The notes under the pieces are model-generated. The model saw nothing but the letters and a program-made list of their open reading frames with translations, had not been told where the DNA came from and did no database searches. A program made the translations under genes and the position numbers. A DNA stretch of 64,000 nt from an uncultured Planctomycetota bacterium (GTDB lineage Bacteria > Planctomycetota > Phycisphaerae > Phycisphaerales > UBA5793): NCBI GenBank assembly GCA_900696685.1, contig CAADHA010000166.1:1-64000 (forward strand), read 5' to 3'. This document shows positions 10,222 to 19,380 of this stretch, in pieces (the first letter of the stretch is position 1; every line of letters begins with the position of its first letter).

Positions 10222-10857
10222 CTACCCCGGCTGGTGATGACCTCGTTGCTTCGCGAGCATCTCCAGAGCCTCCGGGAGCGCTTCGAGTTCGAGGGCGAAG
10301 ACTCGGGCCGCCAGCGTCTCCGGCGTGTCGCCCGCTTCGACGGGGCAGGACTTCTGCAGAATGATCGGGCCGTGATCGTACTCGTTGTCTGCGAAATGGA
10401 CCGTACATCCGGACTTCGCCGCCCCGCTCGCCAGGACCGCTTCGTGCACGCGCCGGCCGTACATCCCCTTGCCGCCGAAGCCCGGCAGCAGGGCAGGATG
10501 AATGTTGATGATGCGCCCGGCAAACTCCGGAGGGACGGGCAGAAACTTGAGGAACCCCGCCATGACCACGACTTCCGCACCGGCGCGCCTCACCACGTCA
10601 AATATGGCCCGGCCAAAGGACTCGTCATCCCTGAAGGCCGACCGGTCGACGATTACAAACGGCAGGTTGAATCGCCTTGCCCGTCCGATTCCTGCCGCGC
10701 GCGGGTTGGACGAGACGACCAGCACGATCTCGCAGTTGAGTCGCCCCTGCGCGCTCCGCTGCGCCAGGTTCTCGAGGGAACGCCCGGAGCCGCTGATCAG
10801 GACGGCAATTGGAAGGGGCCGGGCGGGCGTCCTGGTCTCAGTTCTGGCGTGCGTCAT
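10222..10857 (-). CDS. purN: phosphoribosylglycinamide formyltransferase
   Basis: Third step of purine synthesis: transfers formyl from 10-formyl-THF to GAR. The substrate loop SGSGRSL is at 22-28 and the catalytic N118, H120 (INIHPALLPGF) and D161 (EYDHGPI) are in place. Length of 211 residues is normal, with a short extra N-terminus. The downstream gene on the same strand is the HEXXH-PDZ protein, with no functional link apparent. purQ lies far away at 31927-32730, so purine genes are scattered. Confidence 0.95.
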   Translation of the reverse strand: MTHARTETRTPARPLPIAVLISGSGRSLENLAQRSAQGRLNCEIVLVVSSNPRAAGIGRARRFNLPFVIVDRSAFRDDESFGRAIFDVVRRAGAEVVVMAGFLKFLPVPPEFAGRIINIHPALLPGFGGKGMYGRRVHEAVLASGAAKSGCTVHFADNEYDHGPIILQKSCPVEAGDTPETLAARVFALELEALPEALEMLAKQRGHHQPG

Positions 10858-11048
10858 CCGGGTTCAGCGCTCTGTGTGGGAGTAATCACGGCGGGCAGGT
10901 TCGTCGATGATAGGAGGCGCGGGCGGGTGGCCTTGACCGCGCCGGCGGACTGATTCCCCTGGCCGGGCCTATCATCTCACTGTGGTCCGGACGCCCGGGG
11001 GCCTGGGGGCGACTGCACATTGTGTATGTCGATCCCGGAGAGAAGGGC

Positions 11049-11837
11049 ATGACGGCTCAAGCGCGGCTGCGGCCTGCGTTCACGCTCATTGAACTGCTGG
11101 TCGTCCTCTCCATCATCACTTTCCTGCTGGGGCTGCTGCTCCCGGCACTGTCGCGCGCCCGCGAAGCGGCGCGGGTTTCAGGCTGCCTGAGCAACCTTCG
11201 CCAGATCGGCGCCGGCGTGGCGATGTACCTCTCCGACCACGACGACGGCCTTCCTGCCGGCCGGCCCTTCGGCCTGTCCTATCGAGGCTTCACCTTCGGA
11301 GGGAAGTGGGTGGATGCCCGAAGCCTCCTTCGCGATGGCCCGTTCACAGCCCCCAAGCCCTACGAGCGGCCGCTTAATCGTTATGTGCACCATGGAACGG
11401 CCCTGGGCCGTCCCGGAGACCCCGATCCTTCCATCGAAGCCATCAGCCTCCCCGCCTTTGCCTGCCCCTCTGACCGACACTTCAACTATCAGGAAGCCTT
11501 CTACGCGACCGAGGCACGATTCGGTCTGAGCAACTACGACGCGGCCGGCACGAGTTACTCCTTCAACGTCTTCTGGACGCTTGACTATTCGAACGACAAC
11601 CCTCGCCGCCGCATCCAGTCGCTCATTCTCACAGACGCCAGCCGATACGTTTCCGTCCTCGACGACTCGGCGGAGTGGGCCTTGTGGTTTCATCGCACCA
11701 ACTCGATCCCCCACCACGGCAAAGTGGACCGCCACTCAATGCTCTTCTACGACGGACACGCGGCGCAGATCGATATCGACCCGCTCAAGCGGATCATGTG
11801 GCATTACCGCGTTGTAGAAAGCAACCAGACGCCCTGA
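11049..11837 (+). CDS. prepilin-type N-terminal methylation domain protein
   Basis: About 262 residues. The N-terminus has the type IV prepilin signal ([29 protein letters not shown]), cleaved before Phe by a prepilin peptidase. The remainder resembles the DUF1559/H-X9-DG-type secreted proteins of planctomycetes, with [10 protein letters not shown]-like and [10 protein letters not shown] segments. These are exported through type II secretion or pilus-like machinery; the individual role is unknown. The ATG at 11049 is preferred because GGAGAGAAGG precedes it; a GTG nine codons upstream is also open. A TATCAT hexamer at 10968-10973 may be its -10 element. Confidence 0.8.
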   Translation: MTAQARLRPAFTLIELLVVLSIITFLLGLLLPALSRAREAARVSGCLSNLRQIGAGVAMYLSDHDDGLPAGRPFGLSYRGFTFGGKWVDARSLLRDGPFTAPKPYERPLNRYVHHGTALGRPGDPDPSIEAISLPAFACPSDRHFNYQEAFYATEARFGLSNYDAAGTSYSFNVFWTLDYSNDNPRRRIQSLILTDASRYVSVLDDSAEWALWFHRTNSIPHHGKVDRHSMLFYDGHAAQIDIDPLKRIMWHYRVVESNQTP

Positions 11838-11877
11838 CCGGACGGACAAGCGCACCGATGGCGCATCTATTCCGGCG

Positions 11878-12828
11878 CTAGGCCAGGTCGGGGAACATTT
11901 CGCGCACGACCTTGACCAGGGCCTTCACGTGGCTGATGGACTCCTTCATCAGGTCGCGTTCGCCGGCGTTCAGGTCGATCTCGATGATGCGTTCGACGCC
12001 GCCCGCGCCGAGGACGCAGGGTACTCCGACGAAGTACCCGCCTACGCCGTACTCCTTGTCGCAGTATCCTGCGCAAGGCAGGATGCGCTTCTTGTCCCTG
12101 ACCATCGCCTCGACCATCTGGACGACGCCGCTGGCGGGCGCGTAGTAGGCGCTGGTGCCCATGAGTTTGACGATCTCGCCGCCGCCAACCTTCGCCCGCT
12201 CAACGATCTCGTTCAGTTTCGCCTCGGACATGAACTGGGTGATGGGGATGCCGGCGATGTTCGTGTAGCGCGGCAGGGGAACCATGTCGTCGCCGTGCCC
12301 GCCGAGAAGCAGGGCGTTGATATCCTCGACGCTGAAACCCGTCTCCATCGCAAGGAAGGCGCGGAACCGGGCGACGTCGAGGCAGCCCGCCTGGCCGACG
12401 ATCCGGCTCGTCGGGAAGCCCGTCGTCTTCCATGCCGTGTACACCATCGCGTCCAGCGGATTCGACACGACGATCACGATCGAGTCCGGCGCGTACTCGC
12501 GGATGTTCTCGCTGACGCTCTTGACGATCTTGACGTTGGTCTGGATGAGGTCATCGCGGCTCATGCCGGGCTTGCGCGGGATGCCGGCAGTGACGACGAC
12601 GACGTCGGAGCCGGCGATGTCCTTGTAGTCGGCCGTGCCGGTGATGGTGCAGTCGAAGCGCTCGATGGGGGCGCACTGTGCGAGGTCGAGCATCTTGCCC
12701 TTGACGAGGTTCTCGACCTGCGGGATGTCGAGAACGACAATGTCGCCGAGTTCCTTGCTCGCGGCCCAGAGGGCGCACGAGGCGCCGACGTTTCCGCCGC
12801 CGATGATCGCGATCTTGGCCCGCTTCAT
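11878..12828 (-). CDS. mdh: malate dehydrogenase
   Basis: NAD-dependent oxidation of malate to oxaloacetate in the TCA cycle; LDH-like MDH family. The Rossmann motif GGGNVGAS is at about 10-17, the substrate loop IPRKPGMSR carries the Arg that marks malate rather than lactate specificity, and the catalytic His lies in GGHGDDMV. About 316 residues. The ATG at 12828 has GGGAGG eight bases upstream; the ATG two codons earlier (12834) is too close to it. Longer upstream in-frame codons are not conserved in the family. Transcribed divergently from argG. Confidence 0.95.
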   Translation of the reverse strand: MKRAKIAIIGGGNVGASCALWAASKELGDIVVLDIPQVENLVKGKMLDLAQCAPIERFDCTITGTADYKDIAGSDVVVVTAGIPRKPGMSRDDLIQTNVKIVKSVSENIREYAPDSIVIVVSNPLDAMVYTAWKTTGFPTSRIVGQAGCLDVARFRAFLAMETGFSVEDINALLLGGHGDDMVPLPRYTNIAGIPITQFMSEAKLNEIVERAKVGGGEIVKLMGTSAYYAPASGVVQMVEAMVRDKKRILPCAGYCDKEYGVGGYFVGVPCVLGAGGVERIIEIDLNAGERDLMKESISHVKALVKVVREMFPDLA

Positions 12829-13063
12829 GGTCATCGCCTCCCATTCTGCCGATCGACTCTGGTGTGCCGTTGATTCACGTGGATTGAGGCCCTGCTTGGC
12901 GCGCCCGGCCGGCCCTCGCGCCATGATAGCACACGCCCACCCCCGGACTGACGGCGGCGGGAAGCGTTTCGGGCGGATTCCCGATCCGAACCGTCGTCGC
13001 GGGCGCGGGGACATTTTCCGCCTGCTTTCCTATGCTCCTTCTCACTGTGCAATGGAGCGACAC

Positions 13064-14269
13064 ATGGCCGGCGAGAAGGTGGTCCTGGCGTTTTCGGGCG
13101 GGCTTGACACGAGTTTCTGCGTCCCTTACCTCAAGGAAAGGGGCTACGAAGTCACCACTCTCTTCGTCGACACGGGCGGCGTGAGCAACGAGGAGAGGGC
13201 CTATATCGAGAAGCGCTCGCGCGACGTCGGCGCTGCCGATCACATCACCGTCAATGCCGCGCAGGACCTGTGGGAGGAGTTCGTCGTTCCCCTCGTGCAG
13301 TTCGGCGGCGCCTACCAGGACCAGTATCCCATGCTCTGCTCCGACCGCTACGTGATCGTGCGCAAGAGCCTCGAGCACTGCCGCAGGATCGGCACGAAGA
13401 ACTTCGCGCACGGCTGCACGGGCATGGGCAATGACCAGGTCCGCTTCGACCAGACCGTGCGCTCGCTTGGCGACTTCAACATCCTCTCGCCCATCCGCGA
13501 TATCCAGCACGAGCACCGGCAGGTGCGCGCCTACGAGCAGGCGTATCTCAAGGAACGCGGCATCGAGGTGCGCACGAGCACGAGCAAGTACTCCATCAAC
13601 GAGAACATCCTCGGCGTAACCATCAGCGGCTCGGAGATCGACCGCTACGACGCGCCGGATGACGACACGTGGAAGATGTGCGCCCATCCGAGCCGCTGGC
13701 CGCGCGAGAGGTTGCGCGTGCGCATCGGTTTTGAGAAGGGCGTGCCGGTGAGCGTGGATGGGGAGAAACTCGCCGGGCCGAAGATACTCCAGAAGTTGAA
13801 CCGGGTCTTCGGCGCGTACGGCGTCGGCAGGCACATCTATTCGAGCGACACGACCATCGGCCTCAAGGCCCGCATCGTCTTCGAGTGCCCCGGCATCGAG
13901 GCGCTCATGCACGCGCACCGCGGCCTCGAAGAGGCGATCCACACATCCTGGCAGGCGAATTTCAAGAGGCAGGCGGCGGACTGGTGGGTGCAGCTCGTCT
14001 ACAAGGGCTTCTTCTACGAGCCCCTCAAGAGCGATCTCGAAGCCGCCCTCGCCAGCTCGCAGCGCTTCGTCACCGGCGAAGTCACGCTTGAGACCTTCGG
14101 CGGATCGCTTTGCGCCGTCAAGGTCGATTCGAAGCACGTGCTTGAACGACCCGGCGCCTCCTACGCCCAGAGCGCCGACTGGACGGTGACCGAGGCGGTC
14201 GGCTTCATCAAACTCTTCGGCCAGAGTTCGACCATTTCAGCGATGATCAACCCGATTCACAAGTTGTGA
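13064..14269 (+). CDS. argG: argininosuccinate synthase
   Basis: Joins citrulline and aspartate using ATP. The PP-loop AFSGGLDTS is near residues 9-17, and substrate-binding HGCTGMGNDQVRF and TSTSKYSINENI-type segments follow. About 401 residues, as expected. The ATG at 13064 is preferred because GGAG lies seven bases before it; ATG 13052 contains that site. First gene of the arginine run argG-argE-argB-argC-argH, separated from argE by a 7-bp repeat array. Confidence 0.94.
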   Translation: MAGEKVVLAFSGGLDTSFCVPYLKERGYEVTTLFVDTGGVSNEERAYIEKRSRDVGAADHITVNAAQDLWEEFVVPLVQFGGAYQDQYPMLCSDRYVIVRKSLEHCRRIGTKNFAHGCTGMGNDQVRFDQTVRSLGDFNILSPIRDIQHEHRQVRAYEQAYLKERGIEVRTSTSKYSINENILGVTISGSEIDRYDAPDDDTWKMCAHPSRWPRERLRVRIGFEKGVPVSVDGEKLAGPKILQKLNRVFGAYGVGRHIYSSDTTIGLKARIVFECPGIEALMHAHRGLEEAIHTSWQANFKRQAADWWVQLVYKGFFYEPLKSDLEAALASSQRFVTGEVTLETFGGSLCAVKVDSKHVLERPGASYAQSADWTVTEAVGFIKLFGQSSTISAMINPIHKL

Positions 14270-14287
14270 GAGGGGAGCGAGGGAAAA

Positions 14288-14427
14288 GGCGTTGGGTACG
14301 AGGCACCAGGCACTGGGCACTGGGCACTAGGCACTGGGCACTGGGCACTAGGCACTAGGCACTAGGCACTGGGCACTAGGCACTAGGCACTGGGCAATTG
14401 GCAATGGGCACGAGGCATTTGGGTAAC
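14288..14427. repeat. tandem 7-bp repeat array (GGCACTR)
   Basis: About twenty head-to-tail heptamers between argG and argE. The core from 14302 to 14392 is thirteen near-perfect copies of GGCACTG or GGCACTA, flanked by decayed copies (GGCGTTG and GGTACGA on the left; GGCAATT, GGCAATG, GGCACGA and GGCATTT on the right). No ORF crosses it. It resembles the short tandemly repeated sequences of heptamers known from cyanobacteria; function unknown. The remainder of the 266-base gap holds no recognised feature. Confidence 0.95.
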
Positions 14428-14535
14428 AGGGAAGGCATCGTTCATTCGCGGCGACGCGGAGGCATTGCACAGCGGATCGCGCCGCGTGTCAGGGGGCGAA
14501 GGGACCAGGTTCGACGGGGATCACGGAAGTAGCAA

Positions 14536-15654
14536 TTGTCCAGTGCGCTGCTCAGTTCGACGCTCGACCACCTGCGCGCTCTCGTGGGGATCGACACGAC
14601 GAACCCGCCGCGCGACGCGGCACGCGCGCGGCGCATCCTCGAACTCGTTGCGGCCTCCCTGCGCGACTGCGGCTACACCTGCGACCCGATGGACTTCGGC
14701 GAAGGCTGCCGCGCCCTCTTCGCCATCCGCGGCAAGCGACCCCGACTCCTCTTCAACAACCACCTCGACACTGTGCCAGCCGCAGAGGGCTGGAGCACCG
14801 ATCCGTGGACCCTCAGCGTCGCCGGCGATCGCGCCATCGGCCTGGGCGCGTGCGACGTGAAGGGCGCGGCCGCGTGCTGGCTCGCTGCCGCGCAGCAGAC
14901 GGACGGCGACGCCGCCATGCTCTTCACCACCGATGAAGAGGCGGGGCAGAGCGTCTGCGTGCGGTCGTTCCTCAAGGAGCGCCGCGACGTGCTCGCGTCA
15001 TTCGACGCCGTGATCGTGGCCGAGCCGACGGGGTGCCGGGCCGTCACGGCGCACCGCGGGCTGGCGACTTCCGTCGGCGTCTTTACCGGCACACCGGGCC
15101 ACGGCTCCTCCGCGCGTGCGCTGCGCGACAGCGCCATCCACGAAGCGGTCCGCTGGGCCGCGGCGGCAATCGAGCACGCGCGCGGCTGCGAGGGCGAAGC
15201 CTTCGGCCCGCTGACTGGTGTGCGCTTCAACATCGGGACCTTCGAGGGCGGCATCAAGGCCAACATGATCGCCGCGGAGGCACGGGTGCGCTTCGGCATC
15301 CGCCCGCTGCCCGGACAGGCCACGGACGAGTTGATCCGCGACTTTCAGCGTCGCGCCCCGGACCCGCAGCGGGTGCGCTGGAGCACCGGCTTTTCCGGCC
15401 CCTCGCTGCCTGCGGCGCCGGCGGATGTCGCGGTCGCCGTCGAGAAGGCGCAGGGCGTTGCCACCCGCCTGGGCCTGACGCCGGGCGATCCGGTGGATTT
15501 CTGGTCGGAAGCGTCGCTGTTTTCGGAGGCTGGGCTGACGAGCCTGGTCTTCGGTCCCGGCGACATCGGCCAGGCCCACCGCCCGGACGAAGCCGTGCCC
15601 CTCGCCGACCTGGAGAGCGTTACCGCAACGTACGCGCGGCTTCTATCATCCTGA
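14536..15654 (+). CDS. argE: M20-family deacetylase, ArgE-like (acetylornithine or acetylcitrulline)
   Basis: A 372-residue M20 metallopeptidase-fold enzyme that removes acetyl from an arginine precursor. Metal ligands are visible in HLDTV (H76, D78), GACDVKGA (D107) and TTDEEAG (E134-E135). The TTG start at 14536 has GGAAG about eight bases upstream. It sits between argG and argB, exactly as the acetylcitrulline deacetylase gene does in Xanthomonas, so the substrate could be N-acetylcitrulline rather than N-acetylornithine. The sequence alone does not decide. Confidence 0.82.
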   Translation: MSSALLSSTLDHLRALVGIDTTNPPRDAARARRILELVAASLRDCGYTCDPMDFGEGCRALFAIRGKRPRLLFNNHLDTVPAAEGWSTDPWTLSVAGDRAIGLGACDVKGAAACWLAAAQQTDGDAAMLFTTDEEAGQSVCVRSFLKERRDVLASFDAVIVAEPTGCRAVTAHRGLATSVGVFTGTPGHGSSARALRDSAIHEAVRWAAAAIEHARGCEGEAFGPLTGVRFNIGTFEGGIKANMIAAEARVRFGIRPLPGQATDELIRDFQRRAPDPQRVRWSTGFSGPSLPAAPADVAVAVEKAQGVATRLGLTPGDPVDFWSEASLFSEAGLTSLVFGPGDIGQAHRPDEAVPLADLESVTATYARLLSS

Positions 15655-15656
15655 TC

Positions 15657-15685
15657 GTCTCCGGGTGGAGACAGGGTCCTTTTTT
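15657..15685 (+). terminator. possible terminator or attenuator between argE and argB
   Basis: A perfect six-base stem GTCTCC/GGAGAC (15657-15662, 15667-15672) with a GGGT loop, followed seven bases later by six thymines (15680-15685). It lies just after the argE stop and 18 bases before argB. The stem-to-T spacing is longer than in a standard terminator. Confidence 0.4.
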
Positions 15686-15702
15686 GCCCGCCGACACTAC
15701 TC

Positions 15703-17031
15703 ATGCGACAGACCCGAGAGATCATCACGACGCTCCTTTCGAACATCGGTTCGCGCAAGGAGGTCGAGCAGTACCTCAAGCAGTTCAGCAGCGTCGATTC
15801 GAAGCGCTTCGCCGTGGTAAAGGTCGGCGGCGGAATCGTGAGCGACAACCTTGAAGCGCTCGCCTCGGCGCTCACGTTTCTGCATCACGTCGGGCTGTAT
15901 CCGATCGTGATCCACGGCGCCGGGCCGCAACTCGACGTGGCGCTCAAGGAGGCGGGGATCGAGACCAGCCGCATCAACGGGCTGCGCATCACGACGCCGC
16001 AGGTTCTTGAGATCGCGCGCAAGGTCTTTCAGCGCGAGAATCTCAAACTGGTCGAAGCGCTTGAGGGTCTTGGCACGCGGGCGAGGCCGATCACGACCGG
16101 CGTATTCGAGGCCAGGCCGGTTGAAGATGCACGGCTGGGGCTGGTGGGCGAAATGGTGGACATTCACCTCGACGCGATCGATTCGAGCATTCGTGCCGGG
16201 CACCTGCCCATCCTCGCGTGCCTCGGCGAGACGGCGGGCGGACAGATCCTCAACATCAACGCCGACGTCGCCGCGGCCGATCTGGCCATCAAACTTCAGC
16301 CGCACAAGATCATCTTCCTCACTCCGACCGGCGGGCTGCTCGACCAGCACGGGCGCATCATCCCGGCGATCAACCTCGCGGAGGAGTACGAGCACCTCAT
16401 CAGCCAGCCGTGGGTCAACGGCGGGATGCGGCTCAAGTTGCAGGAGATCAAGGAACTGCTCGACGAACTGCCGCACAGTTCATCCGTCTCGATCACGTCG
16501 CCCGAGCACCTGGCGCGCGAACTGTTCACGCACCGCGGCTCGGGCACGCTGGTGCAGCGCGGCGAGCGGGTGCGCTGCCTGGCGTCCTTCGACGACGCCG
16601 ATCAGGACCGGCTGCGGGCGCTCCTCGAAAACTGCTTCCAGCGGAAACTCGACCCCGATTATTTCTCGAAGAAGAACTGCCATCGCCTCTACCTCTCCGA
16701 CTCGTACCGCGCCACGGCGATCATCACGCTCGAGAGGGACATTCCCTATCTCGACAAGTTCGCCGTGACGAAAGAAGCGCAGGGCGTCGGCCTCGGCGCC
16801 GCGCTCTGGCTGCGCATGCGAGGCGACCTGCCGCGCATGTTCTGGCGCAGCCGCAGCGAGAATCCCATCAACCCGTGGTACTTTGAAAGGTCGCAGGGCA
16901 GTTACCGCACCGACGTGTGGACAGTGTTCTGGTACGGTCTTGAGGACTTCGCGCAGGTGAAGTGGTGCATCGAGAAGGCGCTGGCGATGCCCCCCACGCT
17001 CATTGCACACGGATCGGCGGAACCCTCGTGA
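15703..17031 (+). CDS. argB: bifunctional N-acetylglutamate synthase/kinase
   Basis: A 442-residue fusion. Residues about 30-290 are an amino-acid kinase domain (KVGGGIV, VIHGAGPQLD, NADVAA) that phosphorylates N-acetylglutamate. Residues about 300-435 are the vertebrate-like NAT domain of NAGS, with YLDKFAV, QGVGLGAALW and FWRSRSENPINPWYFERSQG. The same architecture is known from Xanthomonas NAGS/K and animal NAGS. It should supply both first steps of arginine synthesis, so no separate argA or argJ is required. The stop overlaps the argC GTG by four bases. Arginine feedback is likely, as in relatives. Confidence 0.9.
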   Translation: MRQTREIITTLLSNIGSRKEVEQYLKQFSSVDSKRFAVVKVGGGIVSDNLEALASALTFLHHVGLYPIVIHGAGPQLDVALKEAGIETSRINGLRITTPQVLEIARKVFQRENLKLVEALEGLGTRARPITTGVFEARPVEDARLGLVGEMVDIHLDAIDSSIRAGHLPILACLGETAGGQILNINADVAAADLAIKLQPHKIIFLTPTGGLLDQHGRIIPAINLAEEYEHLISQPWVNGGMRLKLQEIKELLDELPHSSSVSITSPEHLARELFTHRGSGTLVQRGERVRCLASFDDADQDRLRALLENCFQRKLDPDYFSKKNCHRLYLSDSYRATAIITLERDIPYLDKFAVTKEAQGVGLGAALWLRMRGDLPRMFWRSRSENPINPWYFERSQGSYRTDVWTVFWYGLEDFAQVKWCIEKALAMPPTLIAHGSAEPS

Positions 17032-17993
17032 CCCGCCGCGGCCGCACCAGCATCGGCATCGTCGGCGCCCGCGGCTACGTCGGCGGCGAACTCATCCGAC
17101 TCGCCGTCGGCCACCCGCACCTTGAGATTGCGTTCGTCAGTTCGCGCGCTCTCGAGGGAGAAGAGGTTGCAGGCCACGTCGAGGGCGCGCCGCCGGGATT
17201 GCGCTTCACGAACTTCGACGAGCAGGGAGTGGCCGAGTCCGGCGCCGAAGCGATCATCCTCGCGCTGCCCAACGGCAAGGCGCACACCTTTGTCGCCGCG
17301 ATCGACGCCGGCGATCGACCTCAACGCCTCATCGTTGACGTCAGCGCCGACCACCGGTTCGATGACTCGTGGGCGTACGGCCTACCCGAACGGTTTCGCG
17401 ACCGCATCCGCGGCGCGCGGCGCATCGCCAACCCCGGCTGCTATGCCACCGCGGCACAACTGGCCATCGCGCCGATGCTCGACGTCCTCGGCGGCGTGCC
17501 GGCGGCATTCGGAGTGTCAGGCTACAGCGGCGCGGGGACGACCCCATCCGACAAGAACGATCCCGATCTGCTCCACGACAACCTTCTGCCCTATTCACTC
17601 ACCGGGCATCTGCACGAGCGCGAGGTCTCGCGCCACGTCGGCCGGCCGGTGCACTTTCTGCCGCACGTCGCGCCGTTCTTCCGCGGCATCACGGTAACGG
17701 TCAACCTGCCGCTGGGGCGACGGATCACGACCGAGGAGATGGTCCGGCGCTACGAGAGCGCCTGGGGGCGCGAGCCGCTGATCCGGCTGACGGGCGAGAA
17801 GCCGCCGCTGGTCCGCGATATCGCCGGGCGGCACCACGTGAGCATTGGCGGCTGGAGCGCCGCGGATGACGGCTCGCGCGCCGCCGTCGTCGCCACAATC
17901 GACAACCTCCTCAAGGGCGCGGCGACCCAGGCCGTCCAGAACGTCAACCTCGCCTGCGGCTACGATGAACTCGCGGGGATCGATCATGAGTGA
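17028..17993 (+). CDS. argC: N-acetyl-gamma-glutamyl-phosphate reductase
   Basis: NADPH-dependent reduction of acetylglutamyl phosphate to the semialdehyde. The Rossmann start GIVGARGYVGGEL and active-site C138 in NPGCYATA are present, plus a conserved GYSGAGTTPSDKN stretch and a histidine-rich HHVSIGG segment. About 321 residues. The GTG at 17028 overlaps the argB stop (GTGA), which decides the start; longer versions would overlap argB by 70 bases. The next gene begins inside its end. Confidence 0.94.
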   Translation: MTRRGRTSIGIVGARGYVGGELIRLAVGHPHLEIAFVSSRALEGEEVAGHVEGAPPGLRFTNFDEQGVAESGAEAIILALPNGKAHTFVAAIDAGDRPQRLIVDVSADHRFDDSWAYGLPERFRDRIRGARRIANPGCYATAAQLAIAPMLDVLGGVPAAFGVSGYSGAGTTPSDKNDPDLLHDNLLPYSLTGHLHEREVSRHVGRPVHFLPHVAPFFRGITVTVNLPLGRRITTEEMVRRYESAWGREPLIRLTGEKPPLVRDIAGRHHVSIGGWSAADDGSRAAVVATIDNLLKGAATQAVQNVNLACGYDELAGIDHE

Positions 17994-19281
17994 GCGGCCG
18001 ATCTGGGACAAGGGCGGCGGCGCCGCCGATGAGCGCCTCATGCGCTTCCTCGCCGGCGATGATGTCCGCCTCGACCAGCACCTGCTGCGCTCCGACATCC
18101 GCGCCTCCACGGCGCATGTGAACGGCCTGCGCCGCGCCGGCATTCTCGACGGCAAGGAGTCGGCGGCGCTCGCGGCTGCCCTGAATGAGTTGGAAGGGCT
18201 GGTTTCGGCGGGACAGTTCGTGCTTGACGATCGCTACGAGGACGGCCATTCCGCCATCGAAGCGTTCCTGACGCAGAAACTCGGCGACGTCGGCCGCAAG
18301 GTCCACGCCGGCCGCAGCCGCAACGACCAGGTCCTTGTCGCCACGCGCCTCTATTTGCGTGATCAACTTGATCGCCTGGTCTCCACGTCGCTCAGCATTG
18401 CCGAGGCTTTCCTTGTGCGGGCGGCGGCGGATGAGCGCACGCCCATGCCGGGCTACACGCATCTCCAGCGCGCCGTGCCTTCGACGGTGGGGCTGTGGTG
18501 CGCCGCGTTTACCGAGTCCTTCATCGACATCACGATCCTGGCGCGCTCCACGCGCGAGTGGATCAACACCTGCCCGCTGGGCACTGCCGCAGGCTTCGGC
18601 GTCAACCTCGATCTCGACCGCCAGGGTGTGAGCGATGAACTCGGTTTCGCCCAGGTGCAGATGAACGCGATGTACGCCCAGAACAGCCGGGGCCGCTTCG
18701 AGATGGCCGCTCTTCACGCGCTGCACCACGCGCTGCTCGAAGTGCGCCGCTTCGCGTGGGACCTGAGCCTCTTCGCCACCGAAGAGTTCGGCTTTGTGCG
18801 CCTGCCCGACCGCTTCACGACGGGCAGTTCGATCATGCCCAACAAGCGCAACCCGGACGTGGTCGAACTGTTGCGCGCTTCGTGCGCCGTGGTTGAAGGC
18901 GCGATGGCGGAACTTGCGGCGGTGCTCGGCCTGCCCAGCGGCTACCACCGCGACCTCCAGGCGACGAAGGAGCCGATGATCCGCGCCCTGTCGCGCGGCC
19001 TGAAGGCGCTCGACATCGTCCCCGACCTCGTCGCGTCGATGGAGTTTGACCGCGAGCGCATGCGCGCGGCAATTACGCCGGCGATGTTTGCCACCGACCG
19101 GGCGATCGAACTCGCCGCACAGGGCGTGCCGTTCCGCGAGGCCTACAGGAACGTGGCGCGCGAGATCGAGGCGATGAGGGACCTGCCGATCGACGAGAGC
19201 ATCGCGAATCGGACCTCCCTCGGAGGCGCGGGCAACCTCGGCCTTGAACAGTTGCGCCGGCGACTCGCAGGACTGCGCTGA
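17986..19281 (+). CDS. argH: argininosuccinate lyase
   Basis: Splits argininosuccinate to arginine and fumarate. The fumarase/lyase superfamily signature GSSIMPNKRNPD is intact, with HSAIE and AGRSRNDQV segments upstream. About 431 residues. The ATG at 17986 overlaps the argC end by eight bases and has GGGG-type purines before it. Last gene of the arginine run; about 100 bases separate it from the convergent propeller gene. Confidence 0.95.
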   Translation: MSERPIWDKGGGAADERLMRFLAGDDVRLDQHLLRSDIRASTAHVNGLRRAGILDGKESAALAAALNELEGLVSAGQFVLDDRYEDGHSAIEAFLTQKLGDVGRKVHAGRSRNDQVLVATRLYLRDQLDRLVSTSLSIAEAFLVRAAADERTPMPGYTHLQRAVPSTVGLWCAAFTESFIDITILARSTREWINTCPLGTAAGFGVNLDLDRQGVSDELGFAQVQMNAMYAQNSRGRFEMAALHALHHALLEVRRFAWDLSLFATEEFGFVRLPDRFTTGSSIMPNKRNPDVVELLRASCAVVEGAMAELAAVLGLPSGYHRDLQATKEPMIRALSRGLKALDIVPDLVASMEFDRERMRAAITPAMFATDRAIELAAQGVPFREAYRNVAREIEAMRDLPIDESIANRTSLGGAGNLGLEQLRRRLAGLR

Positions 19282-19380
19282 CGGACGAACGCGAGCCTCT
19301 TCGCATGCGGCGCACTCCCCTGCGCAGGGCCTCCGGGCCGCGTCTCAACGGCACGCCCGTGCGTTGATGCCTCGGCGCCG

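Noticed and set aside
14288-14427. CRISPR-like appearance of the repeat array
   Set aside because: Units are 7 bases with no spacers and no cas genes nearby; a simple tandem repeat.
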